A DNA stretch of 64,000 bases from Stenocarpella maydis. Taxonomy: Eukaryota; Ascomycota; Sordariomycetes; Diaporthales; Diaporthaceae. Both the position numbers and the translations under genes were made by a program. The stretch's first letter is position 1. Every line of letters begins with the position of its first letter. The notes under the pieces are model-generated. The model ran no database searches and had not been told where the DNA came from. It saw only the letters and a list, made by a program, of their open reading frames with translations. The stretch lies in the NCBI GenBank assembly GCA_002270565.1, contig NQMI01000154.1, positions 21,625 to 85,624 on the forward strand, given 5' to 3'. Below, one piece after another: positions 1 to 10,385 of the stretch.

Positions 1-2773
1 GCCACGACGACGTCGTGGTCCCCGCGTCGCTCAGCGCGTCATACGAGGTGACGCTGCCGGCGTAGCTGGTGCCCGGGCGGCAGCCGCGGCTCTGGCCGCT
101 GGCGCTCGGCGCGCGGCTGGACTGGTTCGACGGCGCCCTGGCGCGGCCTGCCGCGCTCGAAGGGGCGGCGGGGTGGGGCGGGTGGGGGAACGCGTAGCCG
201 TGCATGGCGTCGATGGGCGAGTTGTCGTCGGACATGCCGCCCTCCTCGCTCGCCGACGTGTTGCTGTTGTTCCACGTGCGCGGCGCGAGCCAGCAGTACG
301 AGAGCTCGTGGGATGCTTCCTGGGGCTGGACGCTGGACGCCTGCTTCCCCTTCCTCGCCCATGGCGGGAGCCTTGCACCCTTGAGCCGGGGCCCCAGGTG
401 GTAGTTCACGCCCTCCGAGTACCGCACTATGGGCGCGTCGGCAGACACGCTCGCCAGGGTCTGCAGAATACCGTAGATCAGGACCCACCGGGCTCTGCGG
501 GCGAGGCTGGGGTCGATCTCGCCGAGCCGGTCAGTCTTCTCAAACCTGACAAAGGCGTCGATCAGATCGGTTTGGGCGGAGTCGCTGCCGAGGATGTAGA
601 CGTTGGTTGCCTCGGTGTAGGCCAGCTGGATGCGCCGCTCCACAGCTCCTGGGCGCTGAGGGCCTCCGCTGGTGGATGGAGCGGCCTCGGTCCCGGTCTT
701 GCTTCGCTTCCTTCCTTTGCCGTTGGGACCCGAAGCTGTCGTGTTCGCCGCCGGCGGTATCGACTCCGGCACGAGGGGGTAAGGGTGGGGGATGTGAGGG
801 TACCGCTGTCTGTTGTCATATTCGATGAGGACGTCAGTCATTGGCAAACCATCCGTGTCTGCCTCAAACCCCTTGTCCCCGCTTTCTGACACCATGAGCC
901 ACTTCCTCGAAGGCCGTGTCTCAGACCCGTCCCATACGATGTCGCGGTTGACGAGATAGTCGTACAGTGTGCCAAAGTCTTTCTGCAAGGCCTGAGCCAC
1001 CGTCCTCGTGAGCCACAACGGCTCGTCGCTCTCATCAGACGTAGCCACATCAGGGGGTGGCGGAGGTGGCCAACGTCCCCACATGCTGCGGTAGTATGAC
1101 AGGAAGAAGCGCTGCAGCCGATCGGCACTCGCCTTTGCTGGGCTCTCCACGACTGGCCCCGATGTTGGCGACATGGATGAGAGTGATGGCGGCCACATGT
1201 CCTCAAAGGAAAAGGCCGCCAGTGGCTCTTCGGCAGCCTGGACACGGAGGTGCATCTCGAGGCTTGCCCTCTCTAGGAGCGCCCTGGTGACCGGAGTGAT
1301 TCTCTTGAAGTCCGAGGAGGATTCCATCACGGACCGCTCTCTGAAGTTGCCATACATTCCAGCCACATGCAAGAAGCTCTCACGCCAGCCGTCTTCCCAT
1401 CGGACCCTGGGATCCTCGCACCATGCCAACAGGCTGATGGCCGTCTCCGCGTCATTGCGGACATCATCGATGCCCCTTGCACCAATGTATGCGATGACGG
1501 TGCTCAGGTTGTCGGCTTCTGCCTGGGGCATAAGCTGCTCCATACGCGAATGGAGATCAGAGAGGGCCTGACACAGTGACAGCCCGACCAGAGAAGCATG
1601 ATAAAGTATGGCAAACACATTCCGAACCGAAATGTTGTAGCGGAGTTGCTCAGTCTTGCTGGCGCTGGGGGGAGGAGAGAAGAAAATCTCGTAGCTAATC
1701 TGGCCATCCATACTCGTGACGATTGTGTCCTCGGACAGCGGGGGCGTAGGTCGGCCACCGCCGCGATTGCCCTGCTGGGGCCTGTGGCCCGTCATCTGGT
1801 CTCGAGCAGCCGCTGACAAGCTGCTTTGTCGCGGCAGCAGCATCGGCGGCGCCCCCCTTGGCGACGGTGACAGCGTCATTTCGTCCTCGGTGGACCCTTC
1901 GCGGAGCATTGTGATGAGGGGCCGGGACTCAGTCGCTTCTATCACATGAGAGGAGAGTCTGAAGGACGGGTTCGGCCGAGGGCTCTGGCCCTTGTGTCCC
2001 AGGTAAATCAGAACGTCACCGTTCGGATCCCATAGTTCTGGGTCTTTTCGCAGCTTGTTCCACCGCTGCACTGGCCTTGCTGTCCCTGTCCACCGTTTGA
2101 TCTGGGGCGCACCTGTTGAGGAGGGCAGCGCCGGCAGCTTGGCCACGGGGGGCGGCGAGGCTGGCCCAAGAGATGCGTCCCATTGTGGATCGTATGAGTA
2201 GTTGGCTTGCGGATAATGGGGCTGTTCTCGATCCTCAAGTGCCGACAACTCAGACTCGCCCGGACGGGATAGCTGGCTGGGCCGCACTGTGGCCGAGGAC
2301 TCGGGCCTGGCTTCTGATGGCCGTCCCGCTTCCTCGCGCCGCGTCTTCTTGCCGCCAAAGGTGAAGGCTTTTGCGATTCCTTTGCGCACCTTCTCACTGT
2401 TCTGGTCCATGACATTCCTCATTCCGGATTTAGATATGCCAACACCCGATATATCCTCCGCCTTGATGGTGGGTTTCCTGGCTCGGGCATACGCGAAGTC
2501 GTCCAGACGGTGCTTCTGCTGCGAGGCATCATGTCTCCGGCCATCGATGCTGCCACTGCTCTGGCTGCCCTCTATCGACAACACGTCGCCATCCACTGCC
2601 AGATCCGCCGGACGAGCGGCGCGCCCATTGGCAGCTCCTGGTCTGATGAAGTCCTGCCTGGACGGGCCCAGGGCTACAGTGGGAAGTTCGTCAAGGTTTG
2701 CGTCCGGCCCATGCTGGGCCTTGACTTTTGGTTCGGTGATCTTTTTGCGTACATAGGCGCTGCGTCCTGACAT
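1..2773 (-). CDS. DUF8004 family protein, 3' end outside the window
   Basis: One uninterrupted frame runs from an ATG at 2773 to the left edge (about 924 codons) with no intron. The N-terminal ~220 residues are polar and basic. From about residue 224 (KRWTGT...RWNKLRKD) the sequence becomes conserved and includes DPNGDVLIYLG, a block starting ISYEIFF near residue 358, and ISLLAWCEDPRVRWEDGW about 70 residues later. I recognise these from memory as the fungal DUF8004 region, function unknown. The visible C-terminal part is low complexity, rich in Ser, Pro and Ala. No membrane segment or catalytic motif was seen. The stop codon lies beyond base 1. The family call is moderately sure; the reading frame is very sure. 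Confidence 0.82.
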   Translation of the reverse strand, partial: MSGRSAYVRKKITEPKVKAQHGPDANLDELPTVALGPSRQDFIRPGAANGRAARPADLAVDGDVLSIEGSQSSGSIDGRRHDASQQKHRLDDFAYARARKPTIKAEDISGVGISKSGMRNVMDQNSEKVRKGIAKAFTFGGKKTRREEAGRPSEARPESSATVRPSQLSRPGESELSALEDREQPHYPQANYSYDPQWDASLGPASPPPVAKLPALPSSTGAPQIKRWTGTARPVQRWNKLRKDPELWDPNGDVLIYLGHKGQSPRPNPSFRLSSHVIEATESRPLITMLREGSTEDEMTLSPSPRGAPPMLLPRQSSLSAAARDQMTGHRPQQGNRGGGRPTPPLSEDTIVTSMDGQISYEIFFSPPPSASKTEQLRYNISVRNVFAILYHASLVGLSLCQALSDLHSRMEQLMPQAEADNLSTVIAYIGARGIDDVRNDAETAISLLAWCEDPRVRWEDGWRESFLHVAGMYGNFRERSVMESSSDFKRITPVTRALLERASLEMHLRVQAAEEPLAAFSFEDMWPPSLSSMSPTSGPVVESPAKASADRLQRFFLSYYRSMWGRWPPPPPPDVATSDESDEPLWLTRTVAQALQKDFGTLYDYLVNRDIVWDGSETRPSRKWLMVSESGDKGFEADTDGLPMTDVLIEYDNRQRYPHIPHPYPLVPESIPPAANTTASGPNGKGRKRSKTGTEAAPSTSGGPQRPGAVERRIQLAYTEATNVYILGSDSAQTDLIDAFVRFEKTDRLGEIDPSLARRARWVLIYGILQTLASVSADAPIVRYSEGVNYHLGPRLKGARLPPWARKGKQASSVQPQEASHELSYCWLAPRTWNNSNTSASEEGGMSDDNSPIDAMHGYAFPHPPHPAAPSSAAGRARAPSNQSSRAPSASGQSRGCRPGTSYAGSVTSYDALSDAGTTTSSW

Positions 2774-3133
2774 GACTAAAATGGGACAGGCCCGGCCACC
2801 CTGCTGCTTAGCTAACACTACGGCCGTCGAATAGCGGAGGAAGTCGTCAATGGGTCAGTGAATGATCTGGTCCTTTTCTTCGCGGAAACCATAAGCTGAG
2901 ACTGAAGATGTTCGGGGTTGGTGGGAGGCGCTTCTCTGGTTCGGACGTTGGACGGGTACCGTAGCTGGCTGGTATCAGGACCGATCCGGAGCCGGGCCGT
3001 GGGCGGATGATCTTCAAACTTTACACAGTCACGATCATCTTAGACTAGACATGAGTCGCCCCGATCATCGGTGGGGCAATCCTCTGTGGCGTGATGAGGA
3101 AAATATCAAGCAACGATGAAAGTGAGTTTCTCA

Positions 3134-3181
<48 letters not shown>

Positions 3182-3536
3182 AAGAAAAAAGAAAAAAAAC
3201 TATATCGGCATTGAGAGTGCTATAATTCACTCAACTGCCAGGGCAACATTAAGTTTGCTTGGGGAAGTCTTATCAATGCCGGCGGCAAAGCCTGAGCAAT
3301 GGGGGGGGGGGCAAGAGCCACTGAAGTCCGTGGTGAACACGTCCGTACAGGTGAGTAAGCAAGAAGCAGATGTTACCCAAAATACAAAATCTAGCCCTGC
3401 TCCTTTTATACCGCCTAAATCCCCGATCTAACTAATGTACACTTGCCAATCTGTGTCCAATCACCCGGCGTCCTCGCCTCACAGTCCCGTCCCCAGGGCC
3501 AACGCCATCAGTACTGATGGCCCCCCTCCAATCCCA
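2774..3536. other. Intergenic, with an A-rich tract
   Basis: This lies upstream of the DUF8004 gene and downstream of the bZIP gene. It contains an uninterrupted A run at 3137-3168 followed by A/G sequence to 3199, and a G run near 3301-3310. No convincing coding sequence was seen; the small reading frame across the A tract is just poly-Phe. Confidence 0.6.
3137..3199. repeat. A-rich low-complexity tract
   Basis: About 32 consecutive A residues are followed by A runs broken by single G residues. No target-site duplication or retroposed coding sequence is visible next to it, so a processed pseudogene tail is not supported. Confidence 0.8.
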
Positions 3537-4207
3537 TCATTCCCACTCCTCGGGCACCCACGCACCATCATAGTCCCAGAGACTCGGATCATCCTGCTGC
3601 TGCTGGTGGCCGTAGCCCACGGAGCCGCCGCCACCCTCCCCGTACGGGGCGCCGTACGCGGACGCCGATGACGACGACGGGCCACCACCACCACCGCCAC
3701 CACCCCCCTGCGCGGCGGCGGCGGCGGCCGCCATGCTGGCGTAGTACTGCTCCTGGGCCTTCTCGGCCTGCAGGCTGTCCATCTCGGCGCGCAGCTCCTG
3801 GTACGCGGCCGAGAGGGTCTGGTTGAGCATCTCGGCCTCGTGGACCTGCGACTCGAGCTCCTGGAGCCGGCGCTCCCTGCGCTCCCTGTATGCCCTCTGC
3901 GAGGCCCGGTTTTGTGTCCGGCGCCTCTGGTGGTTGGTTTGTTAGCATTTCTGTGGCGGTTGTGTCTGGGAGGCCTGACGATACCCCGGACTGACAGAGA
4001 GGAGGGGGGGGGGAGAAAAGAGAGAGAGAGAGAGAGAGAGAGTATCCAACTGGGCCAACTTACTGATGCCTGCTCCTCTTCCTTGTTCTTGGAGTCGCCT
4101 CTCTTCTTTTTGGGCTCTTTTAGTTTCTTGGACATGGACCCGGATGTGTTGTTCTTGAAGGGGTCACTACCACCCCCTGAACCACTGCCATATTTTGACG
4201 ACGGCAT
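3537..4207 (-). CDS. bZIP transcription factor, YAP/AP-1-like
   Basis: Two exons, 4064-4207 and 3537-3926, give a 177-residue protein. The 137-nt intron has a GTAAGT donor, a long pyrimidine (CT) tract and ends ACCACCAG; it joins in phase 0. The basic region NRASQRAYRERRERR (about residues 54-68) carries the N-x-x-x-Q-x-x-Y-R signature of fungal YAP-type bZIPs and is followed by a leucine-zipper-like heptad region to about residue 105. After it come poly-Ala and poly-Gly stretches, a Q tract and an acidic-aromatic C-terminus (DYDGAWVPEEWE), a plausible activation segment. A Lys-rich segment (residues ~27-45) precedes the basic region and could assist nuclear import. It is expected to be a nuclear sequence-specific DNA-binding dimer. 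Which YAP paralog it is cannot be told. Confidence 0.88.
4020..4042. repeat. (GA)n microsatellite in the bZIP intron
   Basis: A GA dinucleotide repeat follows a G run (4004-4013) inside the bZIP intron. On the transcribed strand it is a CT tract, so it also serves as an unusually long polypyrimidine stretch well upstream of the acceptor. Confidence 0.85.
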
Positions 4208-5606
4208 GATGTTGTCTTGGTCAAGGGTGTCCTTGTCCTTGCGGTCGTATATCTCAAGTATTAATTGATGGCTTGCTTGTTACGGGGTTGGTGTTGCAGA
4301 TGATTAGTCGTGGGACATAATCTGAGGTCATTGTCGTCCACACAGGAAGGCATAGTTAATTATACCTGTGTACGCATGTAGAGGATGAAGTTAATAGTAA
4401 TCAAGTTACTACTTTCAAACGTCGACGCCCCGGTCCCCATCGTGATCTTGCCGTGCCCTCGGAAAGGCACAGAAGCTTCCAGGTAGATGGGCCGCCCTAT
4501 CGCCCACGGGCTGCATCACGATGCCGCTTACTAGTGAACCGGTGGCTGGCTCGGAAAGGGCCTCTTAGTTGACGTTTCGGGAAAGGCGAAGAAGCGTGGT
4601 GCGCGTTGGACCCGAAAATAGCCACGAGTGCGTTCCCAAATGCCGTGATGCGGCCAGGTCTCCAGATTACGAGATGGATGACTGTGGCCTTACGGTACGG
4701 GAGGATGGGGGAGACAGGCAGGCCATCTCGTTGTCGTGCGCGGTTTATTACCCTAGCATGGGGTAACCACAGACAAAAGGCTTGCTCAGCCTCACCAGGA
4801 AGCGCAACAAGGCCGACCCATGTGACCCCCAGCCCTTCGGTTGCGGGTCTCACCATGATAAGTAATCCGCGACAAAGGCTTTCATAGCCGCGGTGACGTA
4901 AATCCCAATTTTCCCTTGTGCAGTGAGATGTCTCCAGCTGGCCCATCGCGTCCCTGGGCGCGCCGGGGTGCTGGGTGCGGTTGTGGTGGTGGTGGGTGGG
5001 CTTGTTTACACTAGATGCGAGTGATAGACTCAAGTGGCCTGACGGGATTTGATAATGCTGCATGCGTGCAGGGGTGGGGGGGGGAGGGGGGCACCTAACC
5101 AAAGCTGACTAAGGTAGCCTTGCTGCATGCCCAAGCATTATGCGGCGGCAGCAAATGTCCGTGCAGCAGAAAACAACCCCGCGCATGTGTTTTGGTATGC
5201 TTACGAGCGGTGAATCAGCCACAGCAGGCCGCCCTCGACCAGACGGACAAGGCGAGAAACACCCGACAGATCCCCGGCAAGCCCGTATTTGTGAGAATTT
5301 AGAATTGGGGCTGCCGCGCCGCAGGTGTCCACACACCTCTTTTGAAACCTATTATGTTGCTACCATTTTCCTACTACAATGTATTTGGAATTTGGAATAC
5401 CCCACATGCCTTGGGTGCCTGCAGGTGGTCAGATCACTAATATATGCGCCTCTGCGTCAGAGACCCGCTAGCAGAAATTATATGCAGTACCGAGGGCCGG
5501 GGTTTTCCTTAGTCAGGCCTTTGCAGTCAGCAATCCCACACACAGCTGCAGAAGGGGGGAATAGCTTCCTTTTCTTGCAGGAGCGGTGAATATCAAGACG
5601 ACAGCC

Positions 5607-5648
<42 letters not shown>

Positions 5649-7130
5649 CACTGCGTTCTTGCGCCTCCGTCCCGTTCTGTCACCAATTGCGGCGCACGCT
5701 AGGGCCGGCTGGGACGGGTTAAATATAAAGTGTTCATGTACTCTTTTCCACCCAAGTAAGCAGTTAGCTGGCAGAGCTGACGGCGATGACGACAGAGAGG
5801 CATTGGGGACGCCCGGTTCAAAAAAAAAGTCGAGGGAGCTGGCGCGACATCTGGAGCTCAGCTTTGGCCCCTAGTGTTAAGGAATCCGCGGCAGGATACG
5901 AAAGGATTCCTCTGCGAGAGCGAGCAACCGGGGCAGTGGGTAATCCTAGCCAACAATATGCGATAAGGATCGGATACGAGACAATCGAATGGCCTTTCTG
6001 ATCTTGCCTGCATCGTGGGCTATCTGAGCAGCCCGGTATTTCGGTATTTCGACAGTCCCGGCCAGCACTCGTGATCCAATCCGTCCACCCATGGACTAGC
6101 GAGAGACATGTCAACGACGAATGGCGGCAGTCAAAGGTCCTCGCAGCGACACTTGTACATGTGCTGCTCTCAGCCCCTATCCGAGACAACATGCCCCTCG
6201 AGTCGAAGGCGGCCTGGACACAACGTGGCGCGAACAAAACAAGGAATCGTTAAACCACCAAGCTCTTTCCGATAAGATGGTGTAGTGGGAGGGCACGCTC
6301 AACGGCCTTGGCGGTGTCACACACGTACGCCAATGGGCATACCAGCCCCTTGCCCGCCATGTGCAACCCATAATGCCCCGACCCATGAGCTGCGGACAGC
6401 AGGGGCACCAAGGCAAACTCCCGCCTGGGCCTGCGCCGGATGGGCTGGGAAACCCAAGCGGGATTCTGAGCCCGTGCTATGCTGCCTGTCACCCACCCGT
6501 CACCGCCTGTGAGGCGGTATTGGACGCCGTCCCGGTCGTGGAGAAGCCGGGGTGAGGTGGAATCAGATGCCGAGAGGTATGGGTGGGATGGTTACACGTG
6601 CAGGTGCGGGCGCTCATGCCGCAGGTGGTGTTGGTGTCTCAGCGGCCGCCGGGCGGCGCACGACATAAGGGGGTAATCAAGAATGTTGCAGAGAGTAAGC
6701 ATGTCTGTGCCTGTGCGGCGAGCTCGGAGGGACAAGGTGAGATCTCTGTGCGCCAGCCTCAGCCCTACTCTCTCGGTTCCCGTCTCCGGCAAGCATCTCC
6801 GGGGGCGATTGGGGTTGCAGGGCGTCGTCATGCCATGCGGCTGTCGTGCGCCCGTCAGCCTGGGGTTTGGCGGGGGGAAGCGGATCCGCGTTGAGGCTTA
6901 AAAGAAGGGCATGTATGTAATTACGGCAGGGCTGGCCACCCTAAATCCGTCGTTATTTCCATGGGCTCCACGGCCGGGATGTTACGGAATGCCCACGGAG
7001 CAGGCGTAGGCGGGTTACACAAGGGGACCCGGGGCGCGAGGTACTGGTCGCGTGGCACAGAGCTTTGTGCAGGCATAGGCACACACTCACGACACGTCTT
7101 CGCAGCCACTGCACCCGGGATGGGTGTCCC
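4208..7130. other. 2.9-kb intergenic region upstream of bZIP
   Basis: No reading frame here shows a recognisable domain or consistent coding character. It contains a T40 run and G/C-rich patches. It probably holds the promoter and 5' leader of the bZIP gene and the 3' end of the thioesterase transcript. Long regulatory regions are common for fungal transcription factor genes, but that is inference. Confidence 0.5.
5609..5648. repeat. T40 homopolymer
   Basis: Forty consecutive T residues. No flanking direct repeats were recognised. Confidence 0.9.
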
Positions 7131-8021
7131 TCACTTTGCTTCCGCGGCGGCCCCGAGGTCTTCCACTGCGTCAGGCCGGTCCCACGTCTCCTCCTCGAGC
7201 CTCTCCACCTCCCCAACTAGCTCCCATATGCGCCCCCTCGCGCGTGCCGCCTCCGCCCGCTGCTGCTCAAAGGTCTCCTCCAGGGCGCCGCGCATGAAGT
7301 CCGGCATCTCGGTCTTCCTGGCCGAGCCGTAGTCATAGATGACGACGTCCTCCTCGACCCTGGCCGCGACGCGGCGGTGCGTGTGCGAGAGGACGACGGC
7401 GTCGAGGACGAGCGACGAGGGGGACGGCTGTGCGGACGGCGGGTGCCGCAGGCGGTGGTAGACGGACACGCGGTCCGGGTATGTCAAGGGGAACTTGTAG
7501 TCGACGCGGATGGTCTTGAGGATGAGGCCGGTGGAGCGCGGGGTCATGAGCTCGGCCCACCGCGCCGCCGCGGCCGGGTCCCCGCGGGCGCGGGCGAGGA
7601 CGGCGAAGCTGGTGGCCCAGTTGACGCGCGACGACTCGGCCCAGCGCACGTACTGCACGTTGTTCACGTGGCGGAAGCTATCCTGCTCGCCCCAGACGAC
7701 CTGCTGGCCCTCGAGCCCGCGCCGCCCGCCCGTCAGGAAGCCCTCGCTCCCTGCGCTGAGGCGCCTCCACTCGGTCGCCAGGGCGTGCAGGACCCCGCCC
7801 GCGCGTGCGACCTGCGCCGGAGAGCACCCGAACATTATGCACTTGCCCAGGCGGGAGTTGAGATCGGAGAGCCATCGCTGGGGCGGGGCGTCTGGGATGG
7901 CACCGGCCGGGGCCGGGGCTGTGGACGAGGTTGATGACGGGCGTGCGAGCCGAGGTGGTGGGGGGCACTGCCAGCCTCGGCTGAGGGTGGACAGCAGGCG
8001 GAGGCGAGGTCGAGGTACCAT
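7131..8021 (-). CDS. Mitochondrial hotdog-fold thioesterase-like protein
   Basis: A single exon encodes 296 residues from the ATG at 8021. The frame stays open further upstream, but that part is not protein-like. Residues 1-40 are rich in Arg, Ser and Ala and lack acidic residues, as in a mitochondrial presequence (MVPRPRLRLLSTLSR). The 4-hydroxybenzoyl-CoA thioesterase-like hotdog domain is marked by VVWGEQDSFRHVNNVQYVRW (about 108-127). Asp114 is in the position of the usual catalytic acid, and VDYKFPLTYPDRV forms a later strand. Such proteins hydrolyse acyl-CoA thioesters in the matrix, but many fungal members are uncharacterised, so the substrate is unknown. The C-terminus is a charged helix. 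It is divergently transcribed from the LYR gene 307 bp away. Confidence 0.85.
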   Translation of the reverse strand: MVPRPRLRLLSTLSRGWQCPPPPRLARPSSTSSTAPAPAGAIPDAPPQRWLSDLNSRLGKCIMFGCSPAQVARAGGVLHALATEWRRLSAGSEGFLTGGRRGLEGQQVVWGEQDSFRHVNNVQYVRWAESSRVNWATSFAVLARARGDPAAAARWAELMTPRSTGLILKTIRVDYKFPLTYPDRVSVYHRLRHPPSAQPSPSSLVLDAVVLSHTHRRVAARVEEDVVIYDYGSARKTEMPDFMRGALEETFEQQRAEAARARGRIWELVGEVERLEEETWDRPDAVEDLGAAAEAK

Positions 8022-8328
8022 CGTGTCAAGACAGGAGGAATTCGACGTGCTACAGAGACATTGGAAGTAGATTGTGGCAGCTGCTGAAGTACGAAGACAA
8101 ATCATGTGGTAGCTACTGCGTAGTCTACTATAAGTCCAGGCGCAATCGGGACTCGGGCGACCATGCTTGTCTGCTTCACCGATAAGATAAGATCTACGGA
8201 GTACGTCATGGCCGAAGTCGGCTCCGCTCTGCTCCCGAGGTGATGGCATGGGCGAGCGGTTCCTCTCCATCGACACAACCAACCGCCACGCCAACAATGC
8301 CCCCCCTCGAAGCCATCCAAGACGCAAC
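8022..8328. promoter_or_regulatory. Shared divergent promoter, thioesterase / LYR protein
   Basis: Only 307 bp separate the two start codons of the divergently transcribed genes, so both promoters and 5' leaders must lie here. No canonical TATA box or known factor site was identified. Confidence 0.7.
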
Positions 8329-9906
8329 ATGTCAGCTCCCATAAACCAGGACCTCCGGAGGCAAGTAATTGCCATCTACAAGCGTGCGCATACTACCCCT
8401 TTCGCCCCACCCCCCCTCCAGAGAAAAAGCCCCCAACCTGGCCTCAAACCAACCGGCCGCAGAACTCCTCTACCTCGGCCGCGACTACCCCTCGGGCTAC
8501 CAATTCTTCCGGCCCCGCCTCCACAGGGCCTTCATGGCCAACGCCGGCCTCCGCGACGAGGAAAAGATCAAGGACGGCATCAGAAGGGCCGAGTTCGTCC
8601 GCAAAGGTAGGCGTCGAGTCTGGGACCACGGGTCAACGGGNGGGGGGGGGGGGATATTACGAGGCCGAAGAAGAACAGAAGAAGGAAGACAAAAAAAAAA
8701 AAATCATGCCTGCTGACGGTTCCTTCTCGACATGCAGAAATCGAGGCGCTGTGAGTCATGCCTGGTCATCCGTATTTGCACGCCAGCATGTTTCCGTACA
8801 TCCCTCTGCCAGTTTCGAAACCGCCCTCCCCCCCCCAATCAAAACAAACCAACGACGCCCCCAATCTCCCACCATCACCTGTGTAGCCTCCGAGACCAAT
8901 TCACACAAGGAAGCGCAGCGCAAAGGGGGGACGACCCAGATGACACCAGCGGCAAGTTGCCAGGGCAAAAAAACAAGGAAAAGAAGAACAGAAGAAAAAA
9001 AAGCTGCGCCATTACTCTTTCCAAACACATCAGGTGATGGATACTGTGCCGATCCACCACCCCATCAGGCCATGGATACATAATAATCAAGTGCCGTCCC
9101 GCTGGGCCACCAATATATCAACTCGACCTACATGAACATTCACGCAACCCACCCCCCTTTCCCCCAAATGCTACACAAAAAGAAAAGAAAACAAGAAAAG
9201 AAAAGAAAAAAAAGAGCACGCACCCGGGCACTCATGCAAGCAAGCACGCATGCATCGCAGGGCACGAGACCAGGCTGAAATGCAAGGTCTCTCTCCCTCT
9301 CAAGGGAGGGAGGTCGGCAGATCACATGTGTACACCCCATCATGCACAGCATATACCGCTCACACACCCACACACCCACACCCGCCGTCCTCTCGAGGCG
9401 CGCACACAACATGCATATACACAGCGTTTCCAGTTTCATAGCTACAGAAGGCGTGCGCATGCATTTCAAGCATACGTCGGTAACCCCACGAGGGCCGCCG
9501 CACCGTCATGGCTGGCCCACTTCCTGCTACTCATCCCCCGCCCCCAACCATCACTACACACCATGCAAAATACTCTCCCTCCCCAGACATAACATACGAT
9601 ACATAACTACCGCACTACACAGCCGGGCCTGGACTACGGCATCCAGCTCTGCACGAAGCCCTGCGCTGTCCATAAGATGCAGAATCCCTTCTCTCCGCAC
9701 TGCATCATTTTTTTGGTTCCTTTCTAGTCCCCCCCCCCCCCCCCCTAACGCGCCACCCTCCCCAAAAATAGTAGGTCTCAAAGTATGGCACAAAGCAGGC
9801 AGGCAACAGGATATCTGCGCTGACACCTTCGGCGATTCTTTCCGTGATACATAGGTATTACCTCAAACGCTACCGGACCCTGAGGAAGCGGTACGACAAG
9901 GCCTGA
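8329..9906 (+). CDS. LYR-motif protein, LYRM5/ETFRF1 type
   Basis: Four exons, 8329-8383, 8463-8606, 8738-8750 and 9855-9906, join to an 87-residue protein. The product follows the LYRM5/ETFRF1 pattern closely: [16 protein letters not shown] (the LYR-like motif region), [29 protein letters not shown], then [16 protein letters not shown] at the C-terminus. Human ETFRF1 of this family regulates the mitochondrial electron transfer flavoprotein; small LYR proteins act in the matrix with acyl carrier protein. Exon 3 has only 13 nt and encodes the core of the conserved EIEAL. Intron 3 (8751-9854) is 1,104 nt, far above the usual fungal size, and is filled with simple sequence. The donors are GTGCGC, GTAGGC and GTGAGT. 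The base N at 8641 lies in intron 2. Exon choice rests on the family pattern and correct phases. Confidence 0.85.
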
Positions 9907-10385
9907 TCTCATGCTTCGAGGGCACGACGAGGTGGGCAGCAGCCAAGAGAGCGTGTGGCTAGGCGTGTGGGCGGACCTCGGTTTGGGACGGGCGAGATGG
10001 GCGTCAAGAACAAGGGCGCAAGTGGTCTCGTGAGGTGAGGGAGATGAATGCGGGTGGATAGATAATTGAGCTCGCGCACATGAGTTTAATCTCCCAGCTG
10101 TGGCAGGCGTGGGAAGAAAAAAGCAAAGTAAAAAAAATGTGTAAGACAAGAGACGCCGCGATATTGCCCAACAAAAGAATCGAAAAATCCCGCCCGCCAG
10201 TAATGCACACCGCCCAGCAGTCTTGCTCCTTGTTCTTCTACTACTCCTCCAGCCTCCCGGCCTCAAAGCGAGGGCCAGGAAGAGGTGAGGGGAGGGGAGG
10301 GGGAAAGGGGACCCGTTTACGTATTACGGACTGTCACTCATCCCTCCCCGGAATCACGGACAAGTTCATCAATAAGCCCGCACTC
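9907..10385. other. Convergent 3' intergenic region
   Basis: Lies between the stop codons of the LYR gene (plus) and the methyltransferase gene (minus). It must contain both 3' UTRs. No gene was seen. Confidence 0.6.

Noticed and set aside
3137..3199. A tract as the tail of a retroposed gene
   Set aside because: No coding remnant on either side and no target-site duplication seen.
4497..5102. 201-codon minus-strand frame upstream of the bZIP gene
   Set aside because: Composition looks random, with no motif or splice-consistent extension.
8022..8375. N-terminal extension of the thioesterase frame
   Set aside because: It would cross the LYR gene's start region, and the ATG at 8021 begins a good mitochondrial presequence.
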